Assembly (NCBI GenBank): GCA_030605475.1
Contig: JAUWIG010000025.1
Coordinates: 1 to 64,000, forward strand
DNA from: Planctomycetota bacterium
Lineage (GTDB): Bacteria; Planctomycetota; Phycisphaerae; Sedimentisphaerales; Anaerobacaceae
Direction of reading: 5' to 3'
DNA length: 64,000 bases
The number at the start of each line of letters is the position of its first letter. Position 1 is the first letter of the stretch. Positions 41,635 to 50,532 of the stretch are shown piece after piece. The translations under genes were made by a program, and so were the position numbers. The notes beneath the pieces were generated by a model. It had not been told where the DNA came from. It ran no database searches and saw nothing but the letters and a program-made list of their open reading frames with translations.

Positions 41635-42351
41635 TTAGCAAATTAGTGTGCCAACCCGCTCACCGCAAATAGCCTTTGTTATGTTGCCCTCTTTGAAAAT
41701 GTTCAAAACAATAATGGGAATATTGCTCTCTCTGCAAAGACTTATAGCCGAGTGGTCCATAATTCTAAGGTTTTTCTTTAACACGTCATCATAAGACAAT
41801 TTCTCAAACAGCTCTGCATCCGGGTTTTTTTGGGGGTCATCGCTGTAAACACCTTCGACCTTTGTTGCCTTTATAACGAGGTCCACATCGAGCTCCGAAG
41901 CTCTCAAAGCCGCACAGGTATCAGTGGTAAAGAAAGGATTTCCCGTTCCGCCGGCCAATATTACGACCCTTCCCCGCTCAAAGTGGTGAATAGCTCTTCT
42001 GCGAATAAACGGCTCACAAATCGCCGAGACCTCAATCGCACTGAGTACCCTGGTTGGCTGACCCAGCTTCTCAAGTGTTTCCTGCAGCGCACAGGCGTTG
42101 ATAATAGTGGCTAACATCCCCATATAATCGGCTGTGTTTCTGGGTATACTGCTGACCTGCGAGAAACTTTCTCCTCTAAGGAAATTACCCGCGCCGACGA
42201 CAACCGAGACCTGTGGACCGACTTTGCGAATCTGCGATATCCTTTCAGCAATTGATTTGAGTTCAGCCCCATCAATACCAAACCGGCCTGGTTTGCAAAA
42301 ACTTTCGCCGGAAAGCTTCAACAATACGCGCTTATATTTGCTCTTTGCCAT
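41635..42351 (-). CDS. pyrH: UMP kinase
   Basis: 238 residues. The amino-acid-kinase fold enzyme makes UDP from UMP and ATP. KRVLLKLSGESF, SVVVGAGNFLRG, RNTADYMGMLATIINA, ILAGGTGNPFFTTDTCAALRA and ATKVEGVYSDDPQKNPDAE are all present. It follows tsf by 102 bp and overlaps nothing. Confidence 0.97.
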   Translation of the reverse strand: MAKSKYKRVLLKLSGESFCKPGRFGIDGAELKSIAERISQIRKVGPQVSVVVGAGNFLRGESFSQVSSIPRNTADYMGMLATIINACALQETLEKLGQPTRVLSAIEVSAICEPFIRRRAIHHFERGRVVILAGGTGNPFFTTDTCAALRASELDVDLVIKATKVEGVYSDDPQKNPDAELFEKLSYDDVLKKNLRIMDHSAISLCRESNIPIIVLNIFKEGNITKAICGERVGTLIC

Positions 42352-42453
42352 TTTTCTTCTCGATTATCTTAAACAACCAAAGTGCAGGACTGAAATCCCG
42401 TTCCGTATCACGCATCACTACCTCCTAATCCGCTAAACGTCATACGCTATCTA

Positions 42454-43320
42454 CTATCCGACTCCAAACCGGACGAATCTGGTTATTTTCGCTTCGCCGT
42501 CGGCTTTCTTGGCGGCCTCAGATACAACTTGCGCAACGGATTTGCTGTCGTCCTTGACAAATGGCTGTTGCAGGAGGCAATTCTCAGCAAAAAATTTTCT
42601 CAACTTGCCTTCCACAATTTTATCAATGATATTTGCAGGCTTGTTTTTTACCTGCTCGGCGAAAATGGCTTTTTCCCGCTCGATTGTCTCAGAACCAATG
42701 CCGTCCTTATCCATCGCCAGCGGATTTATTGCGGTAATGTGCATTGCCATATCGTTAGCTATTTGCTTTAGTACCTCTGCCGAGGCTACCTTGTCATCGC
42801 TGGTCTGAATCTGAACCATTGCCCCAACTTTTTTATTGAAGTGAATATATGTGCTTATAAAGCCTGGGCCATCAAGCTTATATTTTGTATAATCTCCTAC
42901 CTGTATTTTCTCCCCGGTCTTACTGACCACTTCGGTCAGAACAGTACTGAATTTTTTACCGTCGAGGGACGTCTCAAGTATATTCTCCGCCCCCTCATCA
43001 GCCGAGCACGCCAAGGCGAAGTCAGCCAGAGCTTGTGCTGCCGCCACAAAGTCATTGCTTTTTGCTACAAAATCAGTCTCGCAGCAAAGCGTTGCCATTG
43101 CAGCGGCTTTGCCATCGTCGCTTATCTTGCTAACAACTATCCCCTCCGAAGTCTCCCTTTCGGCGCGTTTAGCTAAAGTTGCAAACCCTTTTTTTCTAAG
43201 TATCTCCATTGCCTGCTCAACATCGCCATTGGCTTCCTGAAGGGCGTTTTTGCAGTCCATCATCCCCTGTCCGCTCATCTTCCGCAGTTTCATCACAGTC
43301 GAAGCTGAAATTTCCGCCAT
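42454..43320 (-). CDS. tsf: Elongation factor Ts
   Basis: 288 residues from the methionine at 43320 (MAEISASTVMKLRK); an upstream extension is encoded by simple repeats and is rejected. The N-terminal UBA-like domain LRKMSGQGMMDCKNALQEANG, the CETDFVAKSNDF core, and the dimer-forming C-terminal part are complete. It exchanges GDP for GTP on EF-Tu. It sits between rpsB and pyrH; the 169-bp gap to rpsB contains AAATTCGAAACAAATTCAAA-type simple repeats. Confidence 0.97.
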   Translation of the reverse strand: MAEISASTVMKLRKMSGQGMMDCKNALQEANGDVEQAMEILRKKGFATLAKRAERETSEGIVVSKISDDGKAAAMATLCCETDFVAKSNDFVAAAQALADFALACSADEGAENILETSLDGKKFSTVLTEVVSKTGEKIQVGDYTKYKLDGPGFISTYIHFNKKVGAMVQIQTSDDKVASAEVLKQIANDMAMHITAINPLAMDKDGIGSETIEREKAIFAEQVKNKPANIIDKIVEGKLRKFFAENCLLQQPFVKDDSKSVAQVVSEAAKKADGEAKITRFVRFGVG

Positions 43321-43489
43321 CTTAAAAACTCCTATCTGATATAAATCCGAATATCGAATTCCGAAATTCGAAACAAATTCAAAATTCAAATGTTCAAATT
43401 TTCAAAACCAATTATTTCACTCATTTGAATTTTGGTCATTAGATATTGTTTCGTGCTTCGGATTTCGTATTTGCCTTTTGTATCTCGTA

Positions 43490-44398
43490 TCACGCATTTG
43501 GTTCCTTCTGCTTGGTTTGGTCTTCCTGCGAAGCCGGCTCCGGCGAATCCGACTCTGTAGTCTTTGCGGACTCTGCCTCGACAGTGGTCGCAATTTTTGC
43601 GGACTCCTCTTTCACAACCGGTACAGCTTTGGATTCGGCTTCACTCGCACGAGCCAGGGCCGGCCTCCTTGAGCGAACTCGCTTCGGGCGTTGAGGCGGC
43701 TCCTGGCGAGCTGGGACCATCGTTTTGCCAATCGCCACGGCGTCACCCAATTCGTTAAGTATCAAATCAATCGCTCTGATGGAATCGTCATTTGCCGGAA
43801 TTGCCACATCCACCGCATCAGGGTCCGAATCCGTATCGATAAGTCCAACCGTGGCAATCCCGAGCTTTTTGGCCTCGCGCAAAGCAAGATATTCCTTCTT
43901 CGCATCAACCACTACAACAGCACCCGGCAGATGAGACATCTTGCGAATACCATCCAGATTAGCTTTTATCTTTCGCATCTCGCGTTTCAGCCTCGAGGCC
44001 TGCTTCTTGCTCTCACTCTCAAGCGTCCCATCCTCCTGCATAGCTTCGAGCTGCTCCAATCTTTGCAGCCGAGACCGTACAGTTCTAAAGTTAGTGAGCG
44101 TCCCGCCGAGCCACCGCTGAGAGACATAGTGCATTCCGCACTTCTGGGCAACAGCCTCAACGGCTTTTTGTGCCTGACGCTTGGTACCCACGAAAACAAC
44201 ATCTTTTCCCGCAGCCACCACTTCAGCCAGCAGCTTCTTGGCTATCAACAACCCCGTTAAAGTTTTTTTCACGTCAATAATATGGATTTTGCCGCGTTTT
44301 GCGAAAATAAAGGGGGCCATTTTGGGATTCCACCGGCTCACGCCATGTCCAAAATGCACCCCAGCGTTAATTAGTTCACGAACCAGCTCTTTAGCCAC
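43490..44398 (-). CDS. rpsB: 30S ribosomal protein S2
   Basis: 302 residues from GTG 44398, seven bases after GGAGG. AGVHFGHGVSRWNPKMAPFI, VVFVGTKRQAQKAVEAVA, SQRWLGGTLTNFRTV and VGLIDTDSDPDAVDVAIPAN are S2 signatures. The protein has an added C-terminal tail of roughly 75 residues, first basic (PQRPKRVRSRRPALARASEA) then acidic and Ser/Thr/Glu-rich. Such tails are seen in some S2 proteins but have no known role. It is the first gene of the operon. Confidence 0.96.
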   Translation of the reverse strand: MAKELVRELINAGVHFGHGVSRWNPKMAPFIFAKRGKIHIIDVKKTLTGLLIAKKLLAEVVAAGKDVVFVGTKRQAQKAVEAVAQKCGMHYVSQRWLGGTLTNFRTVRSRLQRLEQLEAMQEDGTLESESKKQASRLKREMRKIKANLDGIRKMSHLPGAVVVVDAKKEYLALREAKKLGIATVGLIDTDSDPDAVDVAIPANDDSIRAIDLILNELGDAVAIGKTMVPARQEPPQRPKRVRSRRPALARASEAESKAVPVVKEESAKIATTVEAESAKTTESDSPEPASQEDQTKQKEPNA

Positions 44399-44749
44399 AA
44401 AAAACCTCCAAACTTTTTCCAACGTATAATCCCCGCCTGCAGGTGCAGACGGCTAAAGCAAAGAAACTAATGCAAACCGCACAATATGTCAAGAATTTTT
44501 GCCAAGTATAGTGATATTTAGACCTTGTGCACTATTTTTTTCTTGAATTTTATGGGACAAGAAGGTACAACCACCACAATATTACCACAAGGGAGGAACG
44601 GTGAAAACTCCGATTTCAATTATTCCGGCGGGGGTGCAGGGGCCTTTGTGTTTGCCTCGGTCGTTGTACACCCATAAACCAAACCCATATTAATTCAAAA
44701 TAAAGAGCTATTTATTGGAGGATAGAAAAATGAAAATAAAAGGGGGAAA
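44399..44749. other. Intergenic region with possible short leader peptides
   Basis: No clear gene. At 44431-44457 is hairpin repeat copy 5 (CCCCGCCTGCAGGTGCAGAC, then GGCTAAAG). At 44601-44693 a 30-codon frame from GTG reads KTPISIIPAGVQGPLCLPRS and is preceded by GGGAGG; whether it is translated is unclear. At 44730-44753 a seven-codon frame (MKIKGGK) with GGAGG upstream ends in ATGA overlapping the next gene. Confidence 0.4.
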
Positions 44750-45391
44750 ATGATGTATTCGACAAAATTGCAATTAGCAATATCTGTTATGGCAATATTG
44801 TCTTTGGCCTCAATTGTTTATGCTGAGAACATCGACCCCAATGAAGATGGCAGTCAATATGCTTATGGCGAGAATGTCGGCTGGTTGAACTTTGAGCCGA
44901 ATGTGCCTGACCCAAATGTCGGAGCAACAGTAACTTCCGAGAAATTGACCGGCTTTATCTGGGCTGAGAATATCGGGTGGATAAATCTCTGGCCTGAAAA
45001 CTACGGCGGTGTGACAAACGACGGCAGCGGTAATCTGTCCGGCTACGCCTGGAGTGAGAACGTCGGCTGGATAAATTTCTGTCCAGATGTGCCCGGCGAC
45101 TCAAACCACTACGGCGTAACTATCGACCACGATGGCAACTTCGACGGATGGGCCTGGGGAGAGAATATCGGCTGGACAAATTTCCAATCTGCGGACCTCT
45201 ACGGGCACAATGTTAAGGCGTGCAAGGTAAAGTTCGAGGACCTGGGCAGCTTCGTCGATGACTGGCTTAAAACCGGCTCGTACATACCAGCCGACCTGGA
45301 TGACAGCAACGATGTTGACTTTATCGACTACAGCATCTTCGCTGGTTACTGGCTCGACTATTGCCCGGATGATTGGCCCTTAAAGAATTGA
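44750..45391 (+). CDS. Exported protein with GWI repeats and dockerin-like tail
   Basis: 213 residues with a signal peptide (1-25, ending VYA). Four repeats of about 35 residues each carry (A/G/S)EN(V/I)GW(I/L/T)NF: YGENVGWLNF, AENIGWINL, SENVGWINF and GENIGWTNF, often with GNLSGYAW or GNFDGWAW between. The last 45 residues, DLDDSNDVDFIDYSIFAGYW, form a planctomycete dockerin-like calcium-loop segment. It is secreted or surface-attached; the repeat probably folds as a beta-rich adhesive or structural domain. Its ATG overlaps the stop of a seven-codon leader frame (44730-44753), suggesting translational coupling. Confidence 0.78.
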   Translation: MMYSTKLQLAISVMAILSLASIVYAENIDPNEDGSQYAYGENVGWLNFEPNVPDPNVGATVTSEKLTGFIWAENIGWINLWPENYGGVTNDGSGNLSGYAWSENVGWINFCPDVPGDSNHYGVTIDHDGNFDGWAWGENIGWTNFQSADLYGHNVKACKVKFEDLGSFVDDWLKTGSYIPADLDDSNDVDFIDYSIFAGYWLDYCPDDWPLKN

Positions 45392-45474
45392 TTACTGTAA
45401 GGCCCAAATAAAAAAGCCTTTTGTCAACTAATCGTATTGCTGTGCAAAAAAATGATTTTTCGAAGGAGGCACAA

Positions 45475-45918
45475 ATGAAATCTAAAAGGGGAAAAATCTT
45501 GCTTATTGTTGTTCTGGCCGCTTTGCTATTTATAGCTTTCGATTGTTTGACGGGAAAGGCCGGCAGCCTCGAACCCAATGCACCACCCGAACCGACGATG
45601 GTAACACTTGGACAGATTAGTGCCCAGATTGAAGCACTATCTTCACCCGTCAAAAAAGTCGTTCGCGGAGTAATTACAATTGAGCAAAATGAAACTACAG
45701 GATTAGATAACTTATCATCGCCAGTTGACCCGAACTATAGCGTGGTTCTGCTCAGCGATGCAGTTGCCTGCGAGCACGGCAGCAACCCCGACTACCCTGA
45801 CTGGCTGGCCCGCACCGGTGCGTGCCTGGTTGGCCTTACCGAAACGCAAATTACCGTGCGGGTCGAAGACCATCAGGCCGAGCAGAATGTCAGCTACCAG
45901 ATAATCGAATATAAATAA
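45475..45918 (+). CDS. Exported hypothetical protein
   Basis: 147 residues from ATG 45475, six bases after AAGGAGG. A hydrophobic N-terminal segment (KILLIVVLAALLFIAFDCL) may be a signal anchor or a lipoprotein-like signal, though the Cys context (FDCL) is not a good lipobox. The rest is mainly beta-predicted and acidic, with two Cys (VACEH, GACLVG) that might pair. No family is recognised. It lies 83 bp after the GWI-repeat gene on the same strand. Confidence 0.62.
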   Translation: MKSKRGKILLIVVLAALLFIAFDCLTGKAGSLEPNAPPEPTMVTLGQISAQIEALSSPVKKVVRGVITIEQNETTGLDNLSSPVDPNYSVVLLSDAVACEHGSNPDYPDWLARTGACLVGLTETQITVRVEDHQAEQNVSYQIIEYK

Positions 45919-46097
45919 GTATTGTTACGCCTGGTGGCCTCCATGTCTCAAGCGTACGATATGACGTTGGCTGTTCATGATATGTAGTACATTGAAGACA
46001 GCGGGAGCCGATTGGTAGAAGCTGGACTTGCAAAGAGACATCCTGCCTTTTACAGCCGGCTTTTATATATTTACCTTCATCACCGGCTCGTCAGCCT

Positions 46098-46490
46098 TTA
46101 ATACCAGACCGTAATTATAATATTAGGCTCGGTCTTTTTACCCTGAATCTCGCCTGTTACCACATTGGTTCGTTTTATAGTAATATCCGGGTTTTCCCTT
46201 AGCCACTTGGTGATTTGCTCATCGAGAAACTCTATAGCACCGGCGTGCAGTTTGGTAAAAAAGGTCTTTACGCCAGTAATTCGGTCAGTGGAAGTTATTT
46301 TCTCAGCCGGTCCTTTCGCAATCGGCTTGGTCGGCTGAGCTGCCGCCTCAACCTTAGGCACCTCTGCCACACCACCACCGCCTAAATTCAAGGGCGAATG
46401 TGAAATGTTTGTATCACTCGTATCACCATCAAAAGTAATTGACTCATCGCGGTTTTCGCTGCCGGAATTATCGATATCGAAATCATCCAT
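46098..46490 (-). CDS. Hypothetical small protein
   Basis: 130 residues. The first 65 are acidic, Ser/Gly-rich and probably disordered (DNSGSENRDESITFDGDTSD); the C-terminal 65 are more ordered: GVKTFFTKLHAGAIEFLDEQ, TKWLRENPDITIKRTNVVTG and ending NIIITVWY. It has no signal or membrane segment and no family I recognise. The last strand-rich part may form a small alpha-beta domain. Confidence 0.6.
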   Translation of the reverse strand: MDDFDIDNSGSENRDESITFDGDTSDTNISHSPLNLGGGGVAEVPKVEAAAQPTKPIAKGPAEKITSTDRITGVKTFFTKLHAGAIEFLDEQITKWLRENPDITIKRTNVVTGEIQGKKTEPNIIITVWY

Positions 46491-46833
46491 ATACTATCCT
46501 TCCACCAAAAACTAAATGTTAATAATATCACCTGGATATGACATGACTAACCGCCATAAAAATAACGGCTCAATTTAGCTTGTTTCATCATTTGCTTTGT
46601 ATATTATTTTCAGCACCCACAAATCCACAGCATAGCTATCACAGCCACAGGCCCGATTATCCTTTGACCGCGGCTAATCTTTTGGGCTGCTACCACTCAT
46701 AACCACCACTACACAAGTATTATACTTCTGTTTTCCTTTATTCGCAAATATATTCTCTGAAGCTATTGTCCTTGACCCCTGCCCAATTAAAACATTAGAC
46801 CAAATCGCGTTTTTTTGCTACCTTTATCCAGCT
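46491..46833. other. Intergenic region, nothing recognised
   Basis: 343 bases without a gene. TTGACC and TTAGAC 17 bases apart (about 46772-46800) could be a weak promoter for rimO. No repeat family of the window is seen. Confidence 0.5.
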
Positions 46834-48177
46834 ATGAGAAAAAAAAAGCGAAAACCTGTAACCGTCGGCTTCATAGCGCTTGGCTGCCCGAAAAACGTAG
46901 TCGATAGCGAAAGGATGTTAGCCGAAATAGCTGAAGCAGGTCTGGTGATAACCGCCGAGCCTGACAACGCTGATGTAGTTGTCATCAATACCTGTGGCTT
47001 TATCGCTCCGGCCAAGGCCGAAGCTCTCGAAGCGATAAAACACGCTGTGGATTGCAAAGCCGGCGGCACCGTAAAAAAAGTAATTGTCGCAGGCTGTCTC
47101 CCAGAAAGATTAGGCACGGAGTTACTTAACGAGGCAGACGGCATCGACGCTATTGTCGGCCTCGGCCAGCGAGACATAATAGGGCGGATAATCAAAAAAA
47201 CTATTCACTCCAAACAACCTGCTGCTTATCTGAACAAATCGCCGCACACAATCAGTAACGATAGAAGCAGACTACTCATTACTCCTCGCCATTGGGCGTA
47301 CCTGCGAATCAGCGAGGGCTGCGACCATAGATGCTCTTTTTGCACAATACCGGCAATACGAGGGCGATTTCGAAGCAAACCTCGGGAACTCATCCTCGCC
47401 GAAGCCGCCGAACTGGTCACTGCAGGCGCAGTCGAATTAAACATAATCGCACAGGACACCACGAACTGGGGCCGCGATTTGAAAACAAAAAACGGCCTGG
47501 CTGCGCTTGCAAACGAACTTGAAAAAATCGCCGACCTGAAGTGGATTCGACTGATGTATCTATATCCGGCAGGAATTACGGAGAAGCTAATCGAAACCAT
47601 TGCAGCCAGTGAAAAAATCGCCCACTATTTCGATATCCCTATCCAGCATATAAACGATAAAATCTTAAATGATATGCGCCGGCCCGACACCAAAGAACAT
47701 ATCTACCGATTAGTTGAAAAACTCCGCTCGGCCATAGGCGACATCGTGTTGCGAACAACTGTAATTGTCGGCTTTCCCGGTGAAACCGACCGGCAATTCA
47801 ACGAGCTGCTGGAGTTTATCAAATGGGCCCAATTCGATGCGCTGGGCTGCTTCAAGTTTTATCCTGAATCCGGCACGCCCGCAGCCGAGATGCCGGCCCA
47901 AATCCCGGACAAGACAAAACAGCAGCGTCTCAAAGAGTTGATGCTCACTCAGCAAAAAATTGCCTTTTCTAAAAACAGAAACAGAATCGGCACTAAACTT
48001 ACCTGCCTGATTGATTCCATTGATAATAAAGGCACAGCTCAGGGGCGCTTTTACGGCCAGGCCCCTGATATCGACAGCGTCTGTATCATAGAAAATTGCT
48101 CAGCAAACCCCGGCGATTTCGTTGACACGAAAGTTGTGGACACAAGAGACTACGATTTGATTGTTGAGCAAATTTAG
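46834..48177 (+). CDS. rimO: Ribosomal protein S12 methylthiotransferase
   Basis: 447 residues. A radical SAM enzyme that methylthiolates Asp of S12. The N-terminal UPF0004 domain has three cluster cysteines (LGCPKN, NTCGF, AGCLPE); SEGCDHRCSFCTIPAIRGR carries the radical SAM CxxxCxxC; NIIAQDTTNWGRD and DIPIQHINDKILNDM match RimO. A C-terminal TRAM domain follows (about 380-447). It is first in line before pgsA, separated by a palindromic element. Confidence 0.96.
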   Translation: MRKKKRKPVTVGFIALGCPKNVVDSERMLAEIAEAGLVITAEPDNADVVVINTCGFIAPAKAEALEAIKHAVDCKAGGTVKKVIVAGCLPERLGTELLNEADGIDAIVGLGQRDIIGRIIKKTIHSKQPAAYLNKSPHTISNDRSRLLITPRHWAYLRISEGCDHRCSFCTIPAIRGRFRSKPRELILAEAAELVTAGAVELNIIAQDTTNWGRDLKTKNGLAALANELEKIADLKWIRLMYLYPAGITEKLIETIAASEKIAHYFDIPIQHINDKILNDMRRPDTKEHIYRLVEKLRSAIGDIVLRTTVIVGFPGETDRQFNELLEFIKWAQFDALGCFKFYPESGTPAAEMPAQIPDKTKQQRLKELMLTQQKIAFSKNRNRIGTKLTCLIDSIDNKGTAQGRFYGQAPDIDSVCIIENCSANPGDFVDTKVVDTRDYDLIVEQI

Positions 48178-48201
48178 CATTGAATTATATCACAAACAGA
48201 A

Positions 48202-48273
48202 GTAAAGCCCGTTAGAAATTTTCTCTCTTTGGACCATATTATTACTTGTTATAGAATTTCTAACGGGGTAAAC
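48202..48273 (-). repeat. Palindromic element, intergenic copy
   Basis: Perfect 13-base arms CCCGTTAGAAATT and AATTTCTAACGGG with an interior TTGGACCATATTATT that matches the E2 copy (GCGTCATATTATT). It spans the gap between rimO and pgsA and ends eight bases before the pgsA start codon. Confidence 0.87.
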
Positions 48274-48281
48274 TTGTCGCT

Positions 48282-48902
48282 ATGCTGAAACTCATCCCGA
48301 ATATTTTGACTTTTGGGCGGTTCGTTTTGACCGTCGTCTTTCTGATTATGATTCTTTACTCACCGCGGTTCTATGCGCAGGGCGAACTGCCCTTTCCGGA
48401 TTTTCTTGACATTGCCTTTATCCTCTTTGTCGTTGCCGGCCTGACCGACATGGTCGACGGCGCCATCGCAAGGAAATTAAACGTTGCCAGCAAGTTCGGC
48501 CGAATGGTAGACCCGCTGGCCGATAAAGTCCTCGTCTGCGGAGCTTTTGTTTGCTTTGCTATAATTGGCGAGCCGAAGCTTTTTGAGTTTGGTAAAGGGG
48601 CATTGGCAGTGATTCATTGGTCAGTGGCCGGTATCATCATTTTAAGAGAAGTTTATGTGACCGTACTGCGTCATATTGCAGAAGCTCGCGGTATCAATTT
48701 CGCCGCCACCTTTTCAGGCAAGATAAAAATGTTTCTTCAATCTTTTGTAATCGGAACGGTCGTCATAAAAATAGCCCACATCCAGACCGCTACCTGGGGA
48801 TATTGGTTCACAACCGTAGTGTTCATACTAATGCTAATGGTTACTGCTGTTTCGGGTCTAAGAGCCACCCAACGACGTTCCTGGAAACAAGCAGCAAGCT
48901 AA
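48282..48902 (+). CDS. pgsA: CDP-diacylglycerol-glycerol-3-phosphate 3-phosphatidyltransferase
   Basis: 206 residues, a polytopic membrane enzyme that makes phosphatidylglycerol phosphate. The CDP-alcohol phosphatidyltransferase signature is complete: DMVDGAIARKLNVASKFGRM followed by VDPLADKV, that is D-x2-DG-x2-AR-x8-G-x3-D-x3-D. Hydrophobic segments follow. It starts just after the palindromic element. Confidence 0.94.
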   Translation: MLKLIPNILTFGRFVLTVVFLIMILYSPRFYAQGELPFPDFLDIAFILFVVAGLTDMVDGAIARKLNVASKFGRMVDPLADKVLVCGAFVCFAIIGEPKLFEFGKGALAVIHWSVAGIIILREVYVTVLRHIAEARGINFAATFSGKIKMFLQSFVIGTVVIKIAHIQTATWGYWFTTVVFILMLMVTAVSGLRATQRRSWKQAAS

Positions 48903-48919
48903 CCCCCGTTATTTTTATT

Positions 48920-49672
48920 TTAAATTTCTAATTTGTTTTTTATTAATTCAGCGACTTTCTTCCCTGATTTTAACATTCCACCAAAAATCGGGCCCATTCT
49001 CGGCAAGTTGAAGGTAGAACATACAGACATACCCGCAACGTAAAGTCCCGGATAAACTTCGCTTGTTTTTTCTACAACATCCGCCTCAGATTTCTCCACA
49101 TCCATAAAGCCCTCTTTTAATTCTTTTGGAAAAAGTTGCGGCTTTCTTCTTCTCAACATATTAACCACTTCAGCCGGATGGCCTGTTGCATCAATAAGGT
49201 ATCTTGAAGAAATACAGAAAGGGTCCACCGGCAAGTTAGCCATTCTTAAGTGCGTACTGTTAACTACAACACCTTTGACCATCTCTTTCTTTAGAATAAT
49301 ATCTTCAGCTTCTATTAAGTTGAAGATTTCCGCTCCCGCCTTTTTAGCTTTATAGCACAAAGCCGTTGCAAATTCTATTGCGTCTGCGACATATAAATCT
49401 CCTTTTTGCCTTGTAGCCACGCCAATTTCATCTAAAATACCTTTGTCCTCAAAAGCAACAACATTATAGCCTGCGGCCCCTGCCCATATCCCTCCGCCGG
49501 TTGAAAGCCTTTTTTCAAGTACGGTAGTTTTAATTCCCGATTTAGCCAGATAATAGCTGGCAATTAAACCAGCAGGGCCTGCACCAACTACAACAACATC
49601 ATTTTCAAGATGCTCCAATAACCTTCTGTTATATTCTTCTACAATTGCCCTGGAAATATCAATTTCTTTCAT
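48920..49672 (-). CDS. thi4: Thi4-type thiazole synthase
   Basis: 250 residues from ATG 49672. VVVVGAGPAGLIASYYLAKSG binds the adenine dinucleotide; STGGGIWAGAAGYNVV and SVCSTFNLPRMGPIFGGML fit Thi4. The enzyme forms the thiazole precursor of thiamine from NAD and glycine. In Thi4 proteins a Cys (suicidal sulfur donor) or His (sulfide-using type) comes just before VDP; here the sequence is NLPVDPFC, with Pro there and a Cys four positions on, so its sulfur chemistry is unclear. The gene is preceded by a TPP riboswitch and a terminator hairpin. Confidence 0.93.
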   Translation of the reverse strand: MKEIDISRAIVEEYNRRLLEHLENDVVVVGAGPAGLIASYYLAKSGIKTTVLEKRLSTGGGIWAGAAGYNVVAFEDKGILDEIGVATRQKGDLYVADAIEFATALCYKAKKAGAEIFNLIEAEDIILKKEMVKGVVVNSTHLRMANLPVDPFCISSRYLIDATGHPAEVVNMLRRRKPQLFPKELKEGFMDVEKSEADVVEKTSEVYPGLYVAGMSVCSTFNLPRMGPIFGGMLKSGKKVAELIKNKLEI

Positions 49673-49711
49673 TTTTCTCTTTCCTTTTTTGAAACTTAAA
49701 ACACAACAAAA

Positions 49712-49738
49712 CAAAAAAACACTCCTGCAGAAGGAGTG
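49712..49738 (-). terminator. Intrinsic terminator downstream of TPP riboswitch
   Basis: On the minus strand CACTCCTTCTGCAGGAGTG forms a seven-base stem followed by a T-run. It stands between the riboswitch aptamer and thi4, so binding of thiamine pyrophosphate is expected to stop transcription here. Confidence 0.88.
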
Positions 49739-49750
49739 CTTTGCTTCTAT

Positions 49751-49857
49751 CTGCCTCCCTTCGCAGGTCCTAACCCGAGCAGGTTCGTAGGGTCACCGCA
49801 AATCTCATGATTTCTCAGCTTTGGCCCGGCTCGACGCCCGGCCTTCAGCTCCCCTGG
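49751..49857 (-). promoter_or_regulatory. TPP riboswitch
   Basis: Conserved aptamer parts are in order on the minus strand: CCAGGGGAGC, GCTGAGAAATCATGAGATTTGC, GACCCTACGAACCTG, CTCGGGTTAGGACCTGCG and AAGGGAGG. This is the standard THI element with a helical insert CCGGGCGTCGAGCCGGG. It controls thi4 through the terminator at 49712-49738. Confidence 0.95.
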
Positions 49858-49959
49858 CGTATCCAAATTTTTTCTCAAACACATTATAATACCGCTCGGC
49901 AGCTGCCACAAGAATTTTTTACGTAACTGAGTGTTTGGTAGTCCGGCACAAAATTGGAA

Positions 49960-50107
49960 ACTGAAAATATGCGGAATTAGGAAAAATTGGGTTTGATTGG
50001 GTTTGTTTTCCCGGAGTCCGAAGGTGTGGTTCATTTTTATAATCCTTTGCGGCAAAGAAGGTTGCATTAGTTTTGTCCTTAAGAAAATTGGGTTTGTTTT
50101 GCATAAT
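49960..50107 (-). repeat. Dispersed KPNQTQ-type repeat, copy 2
   Basis: Reverse complement of the repeat at 21440-21640: GCAAAACAAACCCAATTT, AAAGGATTATAAAAATGAACC, CCTTCGGACTCCG and AAACAAACCCAATCAAACCC in the same order. A promoter-like sequence (50340-50368) lies upstream in the same orientation, as it does for copy 1. Confidence 0.78.
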
Positions 50108-50472
50108 TTGTCATAATTGATTGATTGGTTAAATGGTCCTTCGACTCCGCTCAGGATGAAGCATGATTGGTGATTGGTTAATTGTTATACCAGCTTTCGC
50201 GGGCACAAGTTGTTAGAAAACCGGTAGCCATGATGAGGCCCTCCTAATTTACGATTTACGATTTGCGATTTAGCATTCACGAATCAGGGATCTGGGCCTG
50301 CGGGCGGGTTATCGTTTGCCTGCTGGCAAACACGTGGGGATTTTAACATAGTTTCAAACAAAAGTCAAGGGAAAAGGGAAAAAGAGTGGGATTTGGAAGA
50401 GAGCCGGGGAAAAATATCATGGTGAATTTGCAGTTTTAAATTTCAAATCCTGAATCGTCAATTCAAAATCTC
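50108..50472. repeat. Repeat-rich intergenic region with promoter-like copy 3 (50340-50368, minus)
   Basis: No gene. TTGACT and TAAAAT on the minus strand are 17 bases apart (positions 50363-50368 and 50340-50345) and match copies at 20791 and 21267 with two spacer changes. 50247-50270 is a short GATTTRC tract. GTTTGCCTGCTGGCAAAC (near 50317-50334) is a hairpin and CCTTCGACTCCGCTCAGGAT (50142-50161) a dispersed repeat. Confidence 0.75.
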
Positions 50473-50532
50473 AGCTAACGATTAGCTTCAGTCGCGAGCG
50501 GTTAGCGAGTCGGCTGCATGGGCTTGTTATGC
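50473..50532 (-). other. attC: attC-type recombination site 5
   Basis: On the minus strand R'' GCATAAC (50526-50532) and R' GTTAGCT (50473-50479) flank the arms CAGCCGACTCGCTAACCGCT and CGCGACTGAAGC. It overlaps the 3' end of the preceding cassette ORF, whose tail reads NKPMQPTR, a common result of reading into an attC. Confidence 0.8.

Noticed and set aside
49747-50067. 106-codon frame upstream of thi4
   Set aside because: It runs through the TPP riboswitch and the KPNQTQ repeat.
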